A stretch of DNA of 64,000 bases from Microvelia longipes (lineage: Eukaryota; Arthropoda; Insecta; Hemiptera; Veliidae), in the NCBI GenBank assembly GCA_018340805.1, contig JACMZG010001911.1:54644083-54708082 (forward strand). Direction: 5' to 3'. Position numbers and translations under genes: made by a program. The notes below the pieces were generated by a model. That model searched no databases. It saw only the letters and a list, made by a program, of their open reading frames with translations, and had not been told where the DNA came from. This document shows, in pieces, positions 1-11,590 of the stretch (within the stretch, counting starts at the first letter, position 1; every line of letters begins with the position of its first letter).

Positions 1-960
1 TTTGCTTACTCACAGTTTATCACTAGCCTTTATTTCATTTTAGTGGTTAATACATCTAATGTAAATTCAGTGTGCACTGTTTACGGGTACATCTCCCTTT
101 ATTAACCCTCCACAAGTTAAACCCTAATTTATGGCCAAAATTTATAATTTATAGCATATTATAATCAATATTATATTTGTTTATACTTTTTTTATTCATT
201 TTTGTTTTTTAATTATTTTGCTCTACCCAGCTGCCCTAACATACGCATCAATACACATATTTATAAATTGTTTTTTAATATTTTTTGATAATATAAATTG
301 ATAATAATAATTATATAGATAGACATATTATGGGACAAAACTTAAAACTTTTACATTTTAAAACTTAAACATTTTATAAATTGAAATTTGTGATAAAAAA
401 TAATAAGAAAATTTGCCAAGAGGCAGAATAAGCATTCTTACTTCCTACGCTATAAGATGGAGAAATTAAATTATAAAATGATAATTTATTTAAATAAATA
501 GGTAAATGTTTTTTTCTGTGAAAATATGTAATAGGTAGAGTAGAGACTAGAGATAAACAAGACAGATGGAAGATTACGAGTTTATCATAAATCCATTATT
601 TATTAATATTATTTTCTTGTTTACCGAGTCATTTTTCGAATACTGAGCTGTTTAAAATTCTTCTCCACCCTTACTCTGAATAAATCATAATAAATATCTG
701 ATTTTTAATGTATTTTACACATTTCTTTCAGTAAATAAGTTACAAATAGAGTGGTTTTTTAAATTTTTATTAAATTCTCTTTTTTTTGCTGTTTCATCAC
801 TGAATGGTACAGTTTTATTTAAGTTTTTTTTTAATTAATATTTGTTTCACAGAAAAATCAGATCCTAATATTCGATTACACTTAAAATTTTGTTCAGATT
901 TCTGTCAAATAATTTTAATTATAAACGCATTTTCCCGTTTTACAAGGATTTCAAGGAAGA
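1..960. other. AT-rich DNA, nothing recognised
   Basis: No coding signal, splice-flanked exon or repeat matching the rest of the window was seen. The only open frame, near 804-1001, is short and of low-complexity AT-rich composition. Confidence 0.5.
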
Positions 961-973
961 AATCGGGCTATAT

Positions 974-1005
974 AAATTCAGTTATCCGTTCCGATAACTG
1001 AATTT
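974..1005. repeat. Perfect 13-bp hairpin
   Basis: AAATTCAGTTATC and its exact complement are separated by six bases (cgttcc). A third CAGTTATC follows at once. It could be the tip of a small foldback element or a cruciform; its role is unknown. Confidence 0.7.
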
Positions 1006-1195
1006 CATCAGTTATCAGATATAAAAGTGAGAAAGTATGTTATTCAATCAGAGGTATACGTGATATGATATGATATAATATGATTAGATCAGCTAAGATA
1101 TCTCAGCATTGAAATAATATTGAGAACAGAGCTGACTTGTGTCGAATGAAAGGAGTGAAATATAACAGCACCATTTCGCACATCTTAAATAAATA

Positions 1196-1330
1196 ATAAT
1201 TAGGTACGGGGTACCTCGGAAAAAATATTTTCCTGGTAGCACAAAATAGACGTGAAAATTGATTTATGTTCTAATTTCAACTCTCTAGAATTAACCTAGT
1301 ACCGCGCAACCACACTCTGACCTGAATTCT
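1196..1330 (-). mobile_element. Family B element, degraded piece (reverse)
   Basis: It starts with the family B end signature GGTACGGGGTACCTCGGAA. It then matches only an internal block of complete reverse copies (gcacaa...ttcaactctctagaat...), so most of the element is missing. Confidence 0.55.
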
Positions 1331-1639
1331 GTTTCAGGGCTATGGTAACCATAAGAAGTACTTTATACGATTACTTAATCACGCAATAATTAAAGAAAAC
1401 CTATATTAATATCCTTTTGATAAAATAATTGTCTTAGTATTTCTTTTAGTGGTGTAGGTAATAGTTATTTATGCTCCAAGGGAGTAATGAATGCAATTAT
1501 TTCCTCCTTATCAATTGTAGGTGTGCCGCTCTCCGGAAAAGTGTTACAAAAATTGATCGCTTCCCATATAAATTTAGAAGATAAAACTCCCCCCCCCCCT
1601 CCCAAAAAAGACATAATTGCCTCTAACCCCTTATAATAG
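1331..1639. other. Unassigned AT-rich DNA with a C10 run
   Basis: No gene seen. A homopolymer run of C near 1590-1600 gives an apparent minus-strand frame with a glycine run, which is not credible as coding. Confidence 0.5.
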
Positions 1640-1746
1640 GAAACACTTTTCACTCCCAAGGGAGAAAAAGTTACTTTTTACTCCCAAGAGAGTGAAAAGT
1701 AAATTTTCTCTCTTGAGGAGGAGTGAAAAGTGCTTTTTCACTTCCT
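1640..1746. repeat. Clustered dyads of CTCCCAAGGGAG type
   Basis: Three or four alternating copies of 'acttttcactcccaaggg' and its complement lie in about 100 bp, for example 1644-1664, 1672-1701 and 1706-1731. A related dyad (ACTTTTACTCC/GGAGTAAAAGT) recurs at 43850-43875. The pattern looks like subterminal repeats of a foldback element. Confidence 0.6.
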
Positions 1747-2149
1747 AAAAATCTGTCAATAAAGTTTATATTATGTACCGTCTAGAGGAGAGGTAAATGG
1801 ATATTGCCTTGTTACTTAAACCTAAACGTATTAACTGCTAACACATATATATTGTTTAATTCATGATACCTTTTAGTAAATCTAAACATGTCGATTAAAA
1901 GCGATAAGTTGAATTATTGGTTTTTTTATCTCGCAGTATGGACGGAGTATTTCAAGATTTTCTATAATTTATCTCTAAGCTTTATTCGAACTCGGGGTTT
2001 TGTTCAGTTGGTAGTATTGATTTTTCTTATCTAATGTTTACAATTGCCCTGATTGCGTTACCAACTTGCATAATTACCTTTATTTATGATTGCAATTACC
2101 TAAGTTTAAACAAAAAAAACAACAAATTTTTAATTTTAAAAACGTTTTT
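1747..2149. other. No feature recognised
   Basis: AT-rich DNA with no open frame of note and no match to the repeat families of this window. Confidence 0.5.
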
Positions 2150-2545
2150 TTTTACTTTATTTTATTTATTCCGTAGAAAAGTATTGTGTTATTTGTGTTA
2201 GCTCAAAAAATCTGAAATCGAGATTTCAACTGAAAATTTTTGTTTTAGATGTTTTAGGCTCTCCTGAGTGGGTTTTACTGTTTTCGGTCTGTGTTTGTCT
2301 GCTGTGTGGGTTTTTGTGCAATAGAGTTTGTTTAAGCGTTGTACAAAATTCAATCTTAAGGTTAAGTTGTGTGATTAGGATAATTATGTTACTATGACAC
2401 AATTGAAGTGAGCAAAAATTAAAAAAAGTAAAATGATTCGTTCGATTTGAAATTTGGTTATCATGTTGTCTTATATATAGCACAACAAATGTTTCGAGTT
2501 TTATTTCACTATCAGCATTATTTATATTGATAATACATGGTTATC
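2150..2545 (+). mobile_element. Family B element, 5' half
   Basis: It begins with a shortened form of the terminal hairpin (tactttattttatttattccgtagaaaagtattg). It continues through the internal order seen in complete copies: 'aaaaaatctgaaatcgagatttcaac', 'gttttagatgtttta', a 'ctgagtgggtttt' block and 'tttatttcactatcagcatta'. The 3' part is missing and the copy runs into ATTAC-rich repeats. Confidence 0.65.
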
Positions 2546-2730
2546 ACCAATAATACATGGTTATTACAATAATACATTGTAATAACCTATGTATAATACA
2601 TAGGTACATACATTGTAATACATTGGTTATTACATTAATAACCAATGTAATAATGTATATGTAACAACCTATGCAATAATGTAAATGTAATAAACAATGT
2701 AATAATGTATGTGTAATATAGTACAATAGT
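2520..2730. repeat. TAATACAT/ATGTATTA palindromic repeat tract
   Basis: Short units such as 'taatacatggttattac' and 'aatgtaataatgtat' alternate in both orientations, so the tract can fold on itself in several registers. It gives a repetitive tyrosine- and isoleucine-rich pseudo-frame on the minus strand. Confidence 0.75.
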
Positions 2731-2952
2731 TAGTATATCCACCTATTTTGGCTTATCACTACTGTTAAACAGCATAGAGTTTTGTCAGTATGAGGATGGG
2801 TGTTCACTAGAATTTTAACTGATCTTTCATGTCTTAGGGCCCAGTTTAACTAATACGACTTTGAAGTACCCACCCTCCCATTTCGACCCTGTAACCGACT
2901 TTTTAGGCCTAGTTTTTAATTTAAAAAGAAATTAGCTAAAATTTTAATCTGG

Positions 2953-3715
2953 ATATTTACTTTTCCTCATTTATACCGTAGGTGTATAGGAATAGTATTG
3001 TTTGCAACAAATCTGAAACCAGGATGAAACCGGAATTATCCGTTTCAGATGTTTTTAATGGTTTTTAACATTGAGTGGTTTTCTCAATGTTGTCTGTCTG
3101 TATGTGTGAGTGTATGTGTGTGTTTGTGTGCGTGCGTGTATCTGTTATCATCGTAGCTCCTAGTGTATTCTTGGTAGAGAGTTGAAGAGAGTTGGTATTC
3201 TGCTGTAGTTGTGCTATTCGGAAAATAATTGTTTATAATGTCATTTACCCGCAATAACGAAACAGCACAAATTTCGAAAAATTATAAAACGCGAAAAAAT
3301 TATGCGTTTCGATTGAATGTAGAAATGTATGAGATTAACATATGTGCTAAGTTTTATCTCATTATCAGCTTTAGTTAATTTTTTATTAATTGACTAAAGT
3401 ACGTTTTTTAAAAAATTGTAATAAATCAAAAAATGTTTTAAATAAGTTGAAATTTTGTACAAGTATACCTTTACTTAATAAATAAGTACACGAAGTACTT
3501 TCGCTTTAATACGACAAGTATATCTACAATTTTTGTGGGTTCATGAAAGTTAAGTAGCATTGAGCGTGGTCTGTGCTGTATGGATGTCTGCTGATAATGA
3601 AACGGATGCTTTTACCATCTGTGGACGAGCGAAGCGAGTCCGAAGCGGGGAGGATGAGCGTAACGAATCGGATGCGATAAGGAAAAGTTCCGAGGTACCC
3701 CGTACCCGTTTTGTT
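2953..3715 (+). mobile_element. Family B element, near-complete forward copy
   Basis: This is the reference copy for the family. Left end: a hairpin, TACTTTTCCTCATTTATAC then GTGTATAGGAATAGTA. Middle: 'cggaattatccgtttcag', a GT-rich tract (3092-3140), 'gtagctcctagtgtatt', 'ttacccgcaataa', 'catatgtgctaagttttatc' and 'gagcgtggtctgtgctgtat'. Right part: 'gacgagcgaagcgagtccga', 'ggatgagcgtaacgaatc', then GTTCCGAGGTACCCCGTACCC, a small hairpin (GGTAC/GTACC). No open frame, no terminal inverted repeats and no poly-A tail are seen. It is a non-autonomous element; a Helitron/Helentron-like origin is possible but not shown. Confidence 0.8.
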
Positions 3716-4184
3716 CCACTAATTTTACTTTAATCTTTTTCTATCAAATTAGAAAAAGTATTTGAAGGTAATACTCAAAGAAATTAAGTAGCAATATTTC
3801 TTTCTCGTGCTTGCCATCAAAATAAATATAGCACAATCACGATACTTGTACATTAATAAATTACTGACATATTTCAATTCATAGCTATAGTATCCGCTGA
3901 CTTGTTGACATTCTGCTTTACAAATGATTTCATTAATCTAACAGCTCTATTGTTCGTTGTTTGAATCTCATTACCAGGTATGTTTCATTTTTTCATAGTA
4001 AGATGACGATGACAGATCTAATTATACTTTGTTTCTGTTGACGTCAGGAAATTCATATCTAATTAGATGATATTTTTAATTAGCTAATTAGATGACTTTT
4101 GGTCTCTTCATAAACCGCAGCGTTTTTTTAAAAAAGTATTTTTAATGATGTTGCATCTAAAGCGAGATAATTTTTATCTTTTTT
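3716..4184. other. No feature recognised
   Basis: AT-rich. A short repeated 'aattagatga' block (4060-4095) is the only pattern. Confidence 0.5.
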
Positions 4185-4335
4185 GCTTAGGTATAAAAAT
4201 GAGTATTGCGTTTACCCTGAAATCCTAAACCGAGGTTTCACTATAATTATCCGTTTTAGGCATTTTCATGACGTTCTGTGTGAATTTGCTAAAACGTCAA
4301 GAATGTTCTCAAAGCTATGGTCAATTTGTATTCTC
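4185..4335 (+). mobile_element. Family B variant fragment
   Basis: It contains 'aggtataaaaatgagtattgcg', 'ctgaaatcctaaaccgaggt' and 'attatccgttttaggcattt', in the order of the family B left end. The copy is diverged and truncated. Confidence 0.55.
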
Positions 4336-4448
4336 ACGGTTCCTAATTATGTTTTAAGGGATCCAATAAAACGTTAAGTACATCTTTGGTTAGCACGTTT
4401 TCGAGTTAGAGTAGATAGCTCTTTCAGGTCTGCTTAATGTGGCGGACA

Positions 4449-4451
<3 letters not shown>

Positions 4452-4515
<64 letters not shown>
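4452..4515. repeat. (TA)n microsatellite
   Basis: Uninterrupted TA dinucleotides over about 64 bp. The two opposite-strand Ile-Tyr frames across it are artefacts. Confidence 0.97.
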
Positions 4516-4517
<2 letters not shown>

Positions 4518-5640
4518 CGGAAAGATACACTAAGCCTTCGTATGTCAGATAACTTAGTCAGTGAAACGCAAGTGACTAAGAACGAAGCGCTCGGTTTTTT
4601 AAGACAGACGTCTCCTAGTAGCACTGCGGAACTTTGACTTTCAGGTTAGAGCTACAGAATGAGGTTGCTAGAGTTCTCTATTAGGTGGTGCTGGACTAGC
4701 CAGACCTGTGGTTAAACGAAGGCAGGCCAAGTGAGATTTATGTGATCAGAGGAGCTTGTAAGACTAGATGATCTAAGCACACTGTGAACTAGTAGTCGGC
4801 GCTAGACAAAGCGGTGAACGTAGCTGTCTACATGAACTAGGCACACTGTGAACTAGTCAAATGTGCCGCCATGTACTGAGGGTGTTTTTCCTAGACGATT
4901 GGATGTGTACAAACTATGGGGTGGATTATTTAAGTAATATGGGGTAGATAATTTAAGATTTCAGTCAGAGGAAAACGCTAATATGACCCTAGGGGTTTTT
5001 GCGCAAAAAGAAGATTTCCGCTTTTTTGAAAGCATAATTTTTTTGAAATATACTAAAAATATCATTAAGTTTTTACAGAGAAGCTTAATTCTAAAATTGA
5101 GCTTTAATTTTGTACGATCAGTATTACTTATAGATCTGAGGAAGGGGTCCCCAGGGCGCAAAATTAATAAAATTTGCTGTGCTTTAACAGTCAAAGTTTA
5201 AGTGTTTGAGTATTGATTATCACAATGAAAGCCCATTATCGCTAATAAACGTGAAGGCAACAAGAAAATTATACCAGAAAATTACTTGTTGGCTACCAGC
5301 CAATGACCACCAATAAATGTTTTGTAACCTTAATAACCACTGCACTGCTGGTAATAAGTTTACTGCATTAAAAAACTTTGTTTTCTTTAAGTATTATCAG
5401 GAGTGTTCTAATTGGTGCATTGATCTTGCTTGTCCAGGAAAGGCTCTGAGGATGGAGTTCAACGCTATAAGTATAAAGAAGTTTGGATCGCCACTGCTAG
5501 GAAGGTGAGGGAACAGCAAGCAATGGCTGTGCTGCATCAGAAACCAGTAGAAAACCGTCATGACGAGGTACATACAGAAAAATGTTGATTTGGGTTATTA
5601 TTAAACGCTTTTTCTTTCTCCTTATCTACTACTGTAAGGA
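4516..5640. other. Unassigned region with a short direct repeat
   Basis: The segment 'aagcacactgtgaactagt' near 4775 recurs as 'aggcacactgtgaactagt' near 4839. This stretch is less AT-rich than its surroundings, but no frame has convincing splice sites or a recognisable protein. Confidence 0.5.
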
Positions 5641-5775
5641 TAGAGCTATATTGACTAGAGGGAGCACAGCATATCTTTTATTGAAATCATAAAACATCTT
5701 ATGGGACTTTCAGAGGCTCTGTGTAATATTGTTAAAACATTATCTAAAGTGGGTTAAGGTTTTAATTAATTCCTT
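5641..5775 (+). mobile_element. hAT-type MITE, degraded relic
   Basis: 'tagagctatattgactagag', 'ggagcacagcatatc', 'tttcagaggctctgtgtaa' and 'gggttaaggtt' follow the order of the left half of the intact copies at 42704 and 47135. The right half is missing. Confidence 0.6.
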
Positions 5776-5802
5776 AATCCTCTGCTTTTCACACATTATT
5801 AG

Positions 5803-5960
5803 TATTTTTACTTTTCCCATATTTACCGTAGGTATATATGGGAAAAGTATTGTGTCCGCAAAATATGTGAAACCAGGATGTCACCGGGAAAATTTGTTTC
5901 AGATGTTTTTGAGACTTCCTGAGTAGTTTACACAGTGTTGGCTGTGTTTGTGCGATGTTG
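5803..5960 (+). mobile_element. Family B element, left-end fragment
   Basis: Clear terminal hairpin (TACTTTTCCCATATTTACC ... GGTATATATGGGAAAAGTA), then 'tgaaaccaggatgtcaccgg', 'tttcagatgtttttgag' and 'cttcctgagtag'. Truncated after the 'gttggctgtgttt' block. Confidence 0.7.
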
Positions 5961-5996
5961 CAAAATGCAACCATTAGAGCCCCTTTCTTTGATTGT

Positions 5997-6115
5997 ATGT
6001 ATTTAGAAATAGTATTGTGTTCACTTAAAAAGTCTGAAACCCGGGTTTACTCATAATCATAAGATTCAGGCACTTTTATGACGTTAAGAGTAAATTTCAT
6101 CATGATGTATGTCTT
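5997..6115 (+). mobile_element. Second family B left-end fragment
   Basis: 'aatagtattgtgttca', 'aagtctgaaacccgggttta' and 'aggcacttttatgacgtt' resemble the variant subtype also seen at 4185-4335 and 10700-10870. Confidence 0.5.
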
Positions 6116-7130
6116 TGAGGACCATTCCATCTCAAATCAGGCAGGGGGGTGTCAGGTCACCCTCGCCAATTTTCTTGAAAATTTGGTATGATGTTCTATT
6201 CAGGTGTGAAACTAAATTGCCAAAACGGTTTTGCTGAAAAAAAAATTTTTTTGGGTGTTTCGGGGGGTCAAAAAAATTTCGTTCTTTTTAGGAAAAAATA
6301 TGTTTTATAAAAACCGTCATAAATAAAGAACCAATAGTGATAAAATGGAGTTCTTGGTCTCGTTTTGAAGGAAAAGGATGATGGGTCTATAAAGAAAATT
6401 ATGTATCTGAGTTCCTACATATAGTTTTGACAGGTATTTTCTTGGATAATAACGACAACAAAAAAATCAATTTTCACAAATATTAAGATTTTTTTTCGGT
6501 CCCTTAAAACAGTGCTGAAACTTTATATGGGTGCTAATGTTTATTGTCTATAATAGTAGTATTCACCTAATTTTTTTCAACGTTCTATGAAAAATGGTAT
6601 GGCTTTGAGAGTCTGAAAATGACAATTTTCACCTTTAGATGTATTTTTGAAGCAAAGTTATGAAAAAAGGTCATCTTTAAAATTCTTGAAAATTGGCTAA
6701 AATGTCCTTCATATAGTCTATTTTAAGTATCTCTATTAATATTTGTACATATATTTTCTCAAAAGTCCCTAGATGCAGTTATATACGAGTAAAAAATGGG
6801 TTCCAGAAATCTTCCTATTTAGTGATTTTGTAAGTAGCTTGATGCAGTAAAATAACATCATTTAAATACTGCTTTGTCGTATTACTTAGAGGACTCCAAA
6901 GTCTGCTCTTTTATTATGAACATTCATCATTGAAAACGGTAAAAAAATCAAAAGATGCTTATTCTCATTTTATAGATGACAAAATTAAATTATGGATGTC
7001 AAAGTTTTTGCTCATATTAACCCAAGGTTAAATATCAACCCTTATGGGAATATTGCACTTGTCTATATTGCTGTAATTTAAAACTGATTTCTGCTTCAAT
7101 AAAATCTGTAGGATTTGATTTGGAGCCCCC
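6116..7130. other. About 1 kb block of distinct composition, unassigned
   Basis: Many runs of 'aaaattttt' and 'tgaaaattgg', with G-rich spots ('caggggggtgtcagg', 'ttcggggggtc'). It does not match any repeat of this window, and every frame is closed by frequent stops. It may be a single old insertion. Confidence 0.35.
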
Positions 7131-8239
7131 AAGACTTGATTGTCTTATGTGTTTGTGACTCGGAAAGACTAGAGTGCTGGCTTCGAGAATGTATAAGCTG
7201 TCAAAAGTCAGGGTGTATAACTTATGTAACCTTCGAAAATTGATAATAATGAAGATAATAATATTTTCCCTGTTTAGAAAGGAGGCGATTTAATTAAAAA
7301 CAAAATGTATTTTGGAATTGTTTTTGGAACACTAAAATGTTCTTGAAACATAGAAAAAAATTAACTGAAAAATTTGTTTTTAGGTTAAAACTTCTAACAC
7401 ATGTTTTTAGTTAAAAAACATTTTAGGTTAAAAAATTCAAGATGGGCACATAGCTAAGATAAAGAAAACAAGAATAGCTTAACAGCCTTGCAATTCAAAA
7501 TTGGAGAGTCACATTGCTAGATGTAGTGCAAAGCTACCATTGCAAAAATGTTCAAATATCTATTTTACACTTTAACAGCTTAAATTAAATATCATTATTC
7601 ACCTGTGGTTTTTATAACTTCATGTATGGAGTATAAATCGTGTGGGGAGAGAGGAACCTCTCGTTCAACTGTTTGTAATCCTAATAAACTACTCACTTAC
7701 TTTTTGCCTTAATTATGCTTAGTTCTATGCGGTTTTAAAACATTGTAGCACTTTCTAGAAATAATGAAACAGACACCATTCTGGCCATAATTCAAACCCC
7801 GCCTAGTCAGGCAATATTTTTTGAGTGAACCATCTATGTTAATATTGTTTATCTATGAAATTAAGTGTTTTGATTTATTAATTGATTCAACTTTTTATTT
7901 TAGTTTAAAGATATAATATTGATGAGATATCAAAATTCAAGTCAGACAGGTTAGTTATCGATAGAAAGTTTTAACTATTTCTATTAGAACTTTGTCCAAA
8001 AACTAATTTCAAACTTTTGATGAAAACTTTATATGAAAACAGTTTTGTCCCTTTTATAGATTAAGAGATTGCTCGTTTTCTATGTGTTTCATATTTAAAA
8101 TTAAATGTTGCTATTGCAATCACACACATTGTAGGGCTAAAAATTACAACTTTTATGCAACACCGCACGCGTTGCTCTTAAATATATTATCTTTTATGCC
8201 CTGTATTTAATGAAAACTTTGACCCTAATAGGATTTTTT
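7131..8239. other. No gene recognised; one short shared motif
   Basis: 'gtgaaccatctatgttaata' (about 7825-7845) and the bases after it recur near 25232-25263, just before a transposon. Nothing else was identified. Confidence 0.45.
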
Positions 8240-8330
8240 ACTTTTCCTCGTTTATATATTAGGTATAAAGGAAAAGTATTGTGTTTGAACTAAAAATCCC
8301 AAAGCGAGTTTTGTTTAACACCAAAAAGGG
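8240..8330 (+). mobile_element. Family B terminal hairpin fragment
   Basis: TACTTTTCCTCGTTTATAT, then AGGTATAAAGGAAAAGTA and 'ttgtgtttgaactaaaaatcc'. Only the left end remains. Confidence 0.7.
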
Positions 8331-9215
8331 CTGTCTGAAATTAGGTGTTGATTTATCTTAAATTTTTATGAAAATCAACAATGTCATAATGTTCTGAAAA
8401 TGAAGATAATAATGGCTTAAGAGTTGCTTCGATGCATGGAGAAGGAACCTTTCCACTGAATCAACATATAATGGATGGCTCATAGTCTTAGTGTAAACAA
8501 GTTTACTTATTTTACTCAGTTTGAACTTATGCGTGATTAGCATGATCTGTATTAGCAGCATAATCCATAGCTGCACTGAGAAATAAGTTATAATGAGGAT
8601 GGGGACATCTAGCGCTACTCTACGATGTGAAATAAAGTCAACTTATTTATTATATTCCACCATTCTCTAAAAAAAATGTTAGTATATTCGTGATGACAGT
8701 AGTAATTTAGTTTTAATTGATTCGGTTGCCCTCGATTCAGAAGTACGGATTCAATCACTCTCCCATCACTAGTTTTTTTGTAAGCTCTTGTAACAGATGC
8801 ACGGATTCCATCGCAGTGAATCTGCGATACTTTATCTGCTGATTAGCTCTTCGTAGTCTCAATGACTTAGTAGATGAACTTTTATCTAATTGGATTTTAT
8901 TTTCCGTGGAATCTAATTAATATATCTCTATTTAAAAAAAGAAAGAAACTAAAATATCTAACCTGATCACAACCAGATCAATCTTCTTACTTCTTTCTAA
9001 AATTAAGTAAAAAATCATCTTTTATCAAAAAATGATTAGTTAAAACAATATCATAATATTAATTTATGCGTCATTTTTTAAACCTTCAAGGATGCCCTTT
9101 AAATGTTTTAATGTAATCTAGATTAGGCCCTGAACAATAAGCTTTCTGATAAAAAATATTCTTTAAATTCTTAATAGAGATTTAAGAGTAAACTCTAAAA
9201 CCGATTTTAAACTCT
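8331..9215. other. No feature recognised
   Basis: AT-rich DNA. The minus-strand frame near 8358-8576 has no recognisable domain. Confidence 0.45.
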
Positions 9216-9312
9216 AAAACGGATTTGTGTCACACATGAGTTCTTCATGCCTGCTATGCGAGCCTCGCCATTGGCAAATCCTTTCCAAAGGAAATTAGCA
9301 TATTAAGTCATA
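9216..9312. repeat. Dispersed repeat K, copy 1
   Basis: 'aaacggatttgtgtc' followed by 'tccaaaggaaattagc' is shared in order with 30915-31005. In the second copy the middle has a tRNA-like GGTTCGAATTCC box; here it has diverged. Confidence 0.45.
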
Positions 9313-9836
9313 AGCGTTGAACAGACAAAATATGGTTTGATATGTCCTAATATGTCTTATTCAAGATCAGATTTTCTAGAATAGAGCATATTTTATTACA
9401 TAGAATGTTTTAATGTTTGAGAAGAAATAAAATTCAACTAGTTTTACTCTCTATTTAATTTTAATGAGCATCGTAATGTGACTGAGTTTTACGACTCTTT
9501 CCCAGTTTTATTTCGTTTGCTATAAAAAATTATGAACAAGAAAAGCCAAATTTTTTAATAATAAATGTTTATATCATTAAAAAGAGGACGACCACCAACT
9601 ACTGATATAAAATTTAGGAGAGATATGGAGGCTCTTTCCAGATGCTATGTGAAACTTTTATGATTTTTTGTTTACCATCCTACCCCTATTGTTCCACTGA
9701 CTTCTAGATTACCCTTACAGACGTCTGCTAATTATTAGAAAAAAAACAAGCACTCCAAAGTAAATTTATCCGGCTATCGGACCTCTTTGCCAGAATTTTT
9801 CACCTAATATCTCGAGTATGTAAAAATTTGTATTAA
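9313..9836. other. No feature recognised
   Basis: AT-rich DNA, no coding or repeat signal noted. Confidence 0.45.
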
Positions 9837-9957
9837 TCGGTTATGGAGTACCTCTGAACTTTTTCTCATTAGATCGGATTCTCTCTCGCTTCGCTCGTCC
9901 TCGGAATATACAATTCGCCAAATTTATACTGCAACACGTGTCTGCAGTATAAATTTT
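9837..9957 (-). mobile_element. Family B element, GTACC-end fragment (reverse)
   Basis: 'ggagtacctctgaacttttt', 'tcattagatcggattc', 'tcgcttcgctcgtcctcgga' and 'aatttatactgcaacacgtg' follow the reverse complement of the family B right end. Confidence 0.7.
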
Positions 9958-10699
9958 CAATTTATTTTTTATTTTTATTTTCACTTAGGAAGTTTTTTTA
10001 CCGTTCCGAGTATTAAACATTTCTAGCTAAGTTCGTGCTGGAGTATATCCAGTAATCAATCTTTAGATTGATTCTGCGTTGAAAATAATGGTTTCAGGTT
10101 TGCAATATTTTAAATCTACTTTTTTTTTGCTCAAGATCTCACTTTTTTTGTGAGACTTCGGCACTTTTATTACAAAACCGTCTTATGATGGAATTATTTA
10201 CGAACAAACAAGATTACTTTCAACTTCCGTGACTATTAGAATCATGTTTTATACTCAAGTCATGTCAATTCCAAATTAATTTAACTTTTCTCTTTTAGAT
10301 TGTTGGACTTTTTCAAATTTTATCGTGTGACTCTCGAGACAGTTTCATTCAACACGTCACAACAGCAACAAAAGCTGTTATATTTCGGTTTTAATATATT
10401 TCTAGCCATCAATCTTGTAAACCTTTAGAAACTATTGCTCTATTTCAAGGGAGTTATAACTTTTAACTCGTAACAAAGAACCATAACTTTGGCTTTGTAG
10501 AAAAGTATAATAGAGAATGGACTTCAATGGAGCGAGTTCACTGGTTTATTGTATAAGATAGTGTAAAAATGTAGACATTCTTATAACAACAAATGCTGCT
10601 TTATCATGTCATGTACTAATATAATTATTTCAAGAATTTCGCTAAAAAGGGACTAATCCAGTCAAATAGGAACATAACTCTTTCAAAAGTATTCAAATT
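9958..10699. other. No feature recognised
   Basis: AT-rich DNA, no supported gene or repeat. Confidence 0.45.
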
Positions 10700-10870
10700 C
10701 TTAGACAGCACTTTCTACTTTTTCTATTTACTATCGTATGATAATAAAGAAAGTAATTTTTGAACCCTAAAAGTCCGAAACCGAGATTTAATCACACTTA
10801 TTCAGGCATTTTAAGGCGTTCTGAGTAGTTTTCGTCTTGCTGTCTGTCCGAATGTGTCTTTGGTTTTTCA
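10700..10870 (+). mobile_element. Family B variant, left-end fragment
   Basis: 'ctactttttctatttactat', 'aaaagtccgaaaccgaga', 'ttcaggcattttaaggcg' and 'ttgctgtctgtccgaatgtg' match the variant subtype with 'ggcattttatgacgttctgag'. Confidence 0.6.
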
Positions 10871-11329
10871 CCAATAACTTTTACGGTGTCTATTATTGAG
10901 AATTGCAACTAGGCTCAAAATTAGACTTTATATTATTCCAACTCCATGGAAGATAAAACTTTTCACTCCATAACATCGAAAAAATTTAAAATAGTAAATA
11001 ACCAACAATTTGCCACACTATATTTTAGGCTTCCGTTAAATATTATTTTAATTCTTCCTACGCTTGACTTTGTTTTTATACACTAGTGATTAATTTAAGC
11101 AGGTTATTTATGGCCAGACTCGCTACACTCGTTCACACAATGTCATAACTAATCAAAGCTAAAGGTGGTATTAGCTCAGTATACCTACGCTCGCGATTAA
11201 AATTTTAATGTTTTAAACTAGATAATTAATTAAAATCTAGTATGCAAGGTTATTTTTTTATTTTCATCGATTTATTTTGAAATTGTATGTCTCAACAAAC
11301 AAGTAAGTGACTCAAGACTATGCTAACGT

Positions 11330-11590
11330 GATATAAAAATATCTTCTGGACAGCACAATTAGACCTTAAGTCTATTTTTTGTGCCAAGTTTCAGCTCTTT
11401 GGCATAAACTCTGTGAGAGTTACGCGTGCAACACACACACACCCGCTCACACACAGACAAGATAATAAAACCACGCAGAACGTCATAAAAGTGCCTGAAA
11501 CGGATTTTATGAAAATCTAAAAATCTCAGTTTTGGATTATCAGCGCGAAAAGAATATTTACCTACGATAGTAATTGAGAAAAAGTAAAGA
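11330..11590 (-). mobile_element. Family B variant, left half (reverse)
   Basis: Contains 'ggacagcacaatta', 'ttcagctctttggcataaac', an AC-rich tract (11427-11460), 'cataaaagtgcctgaaacgg' and the terminal-hairpin remnant 'tacctacgatagtaattgag'. This is the family order read on the minus strand. Confidence 0.65.
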
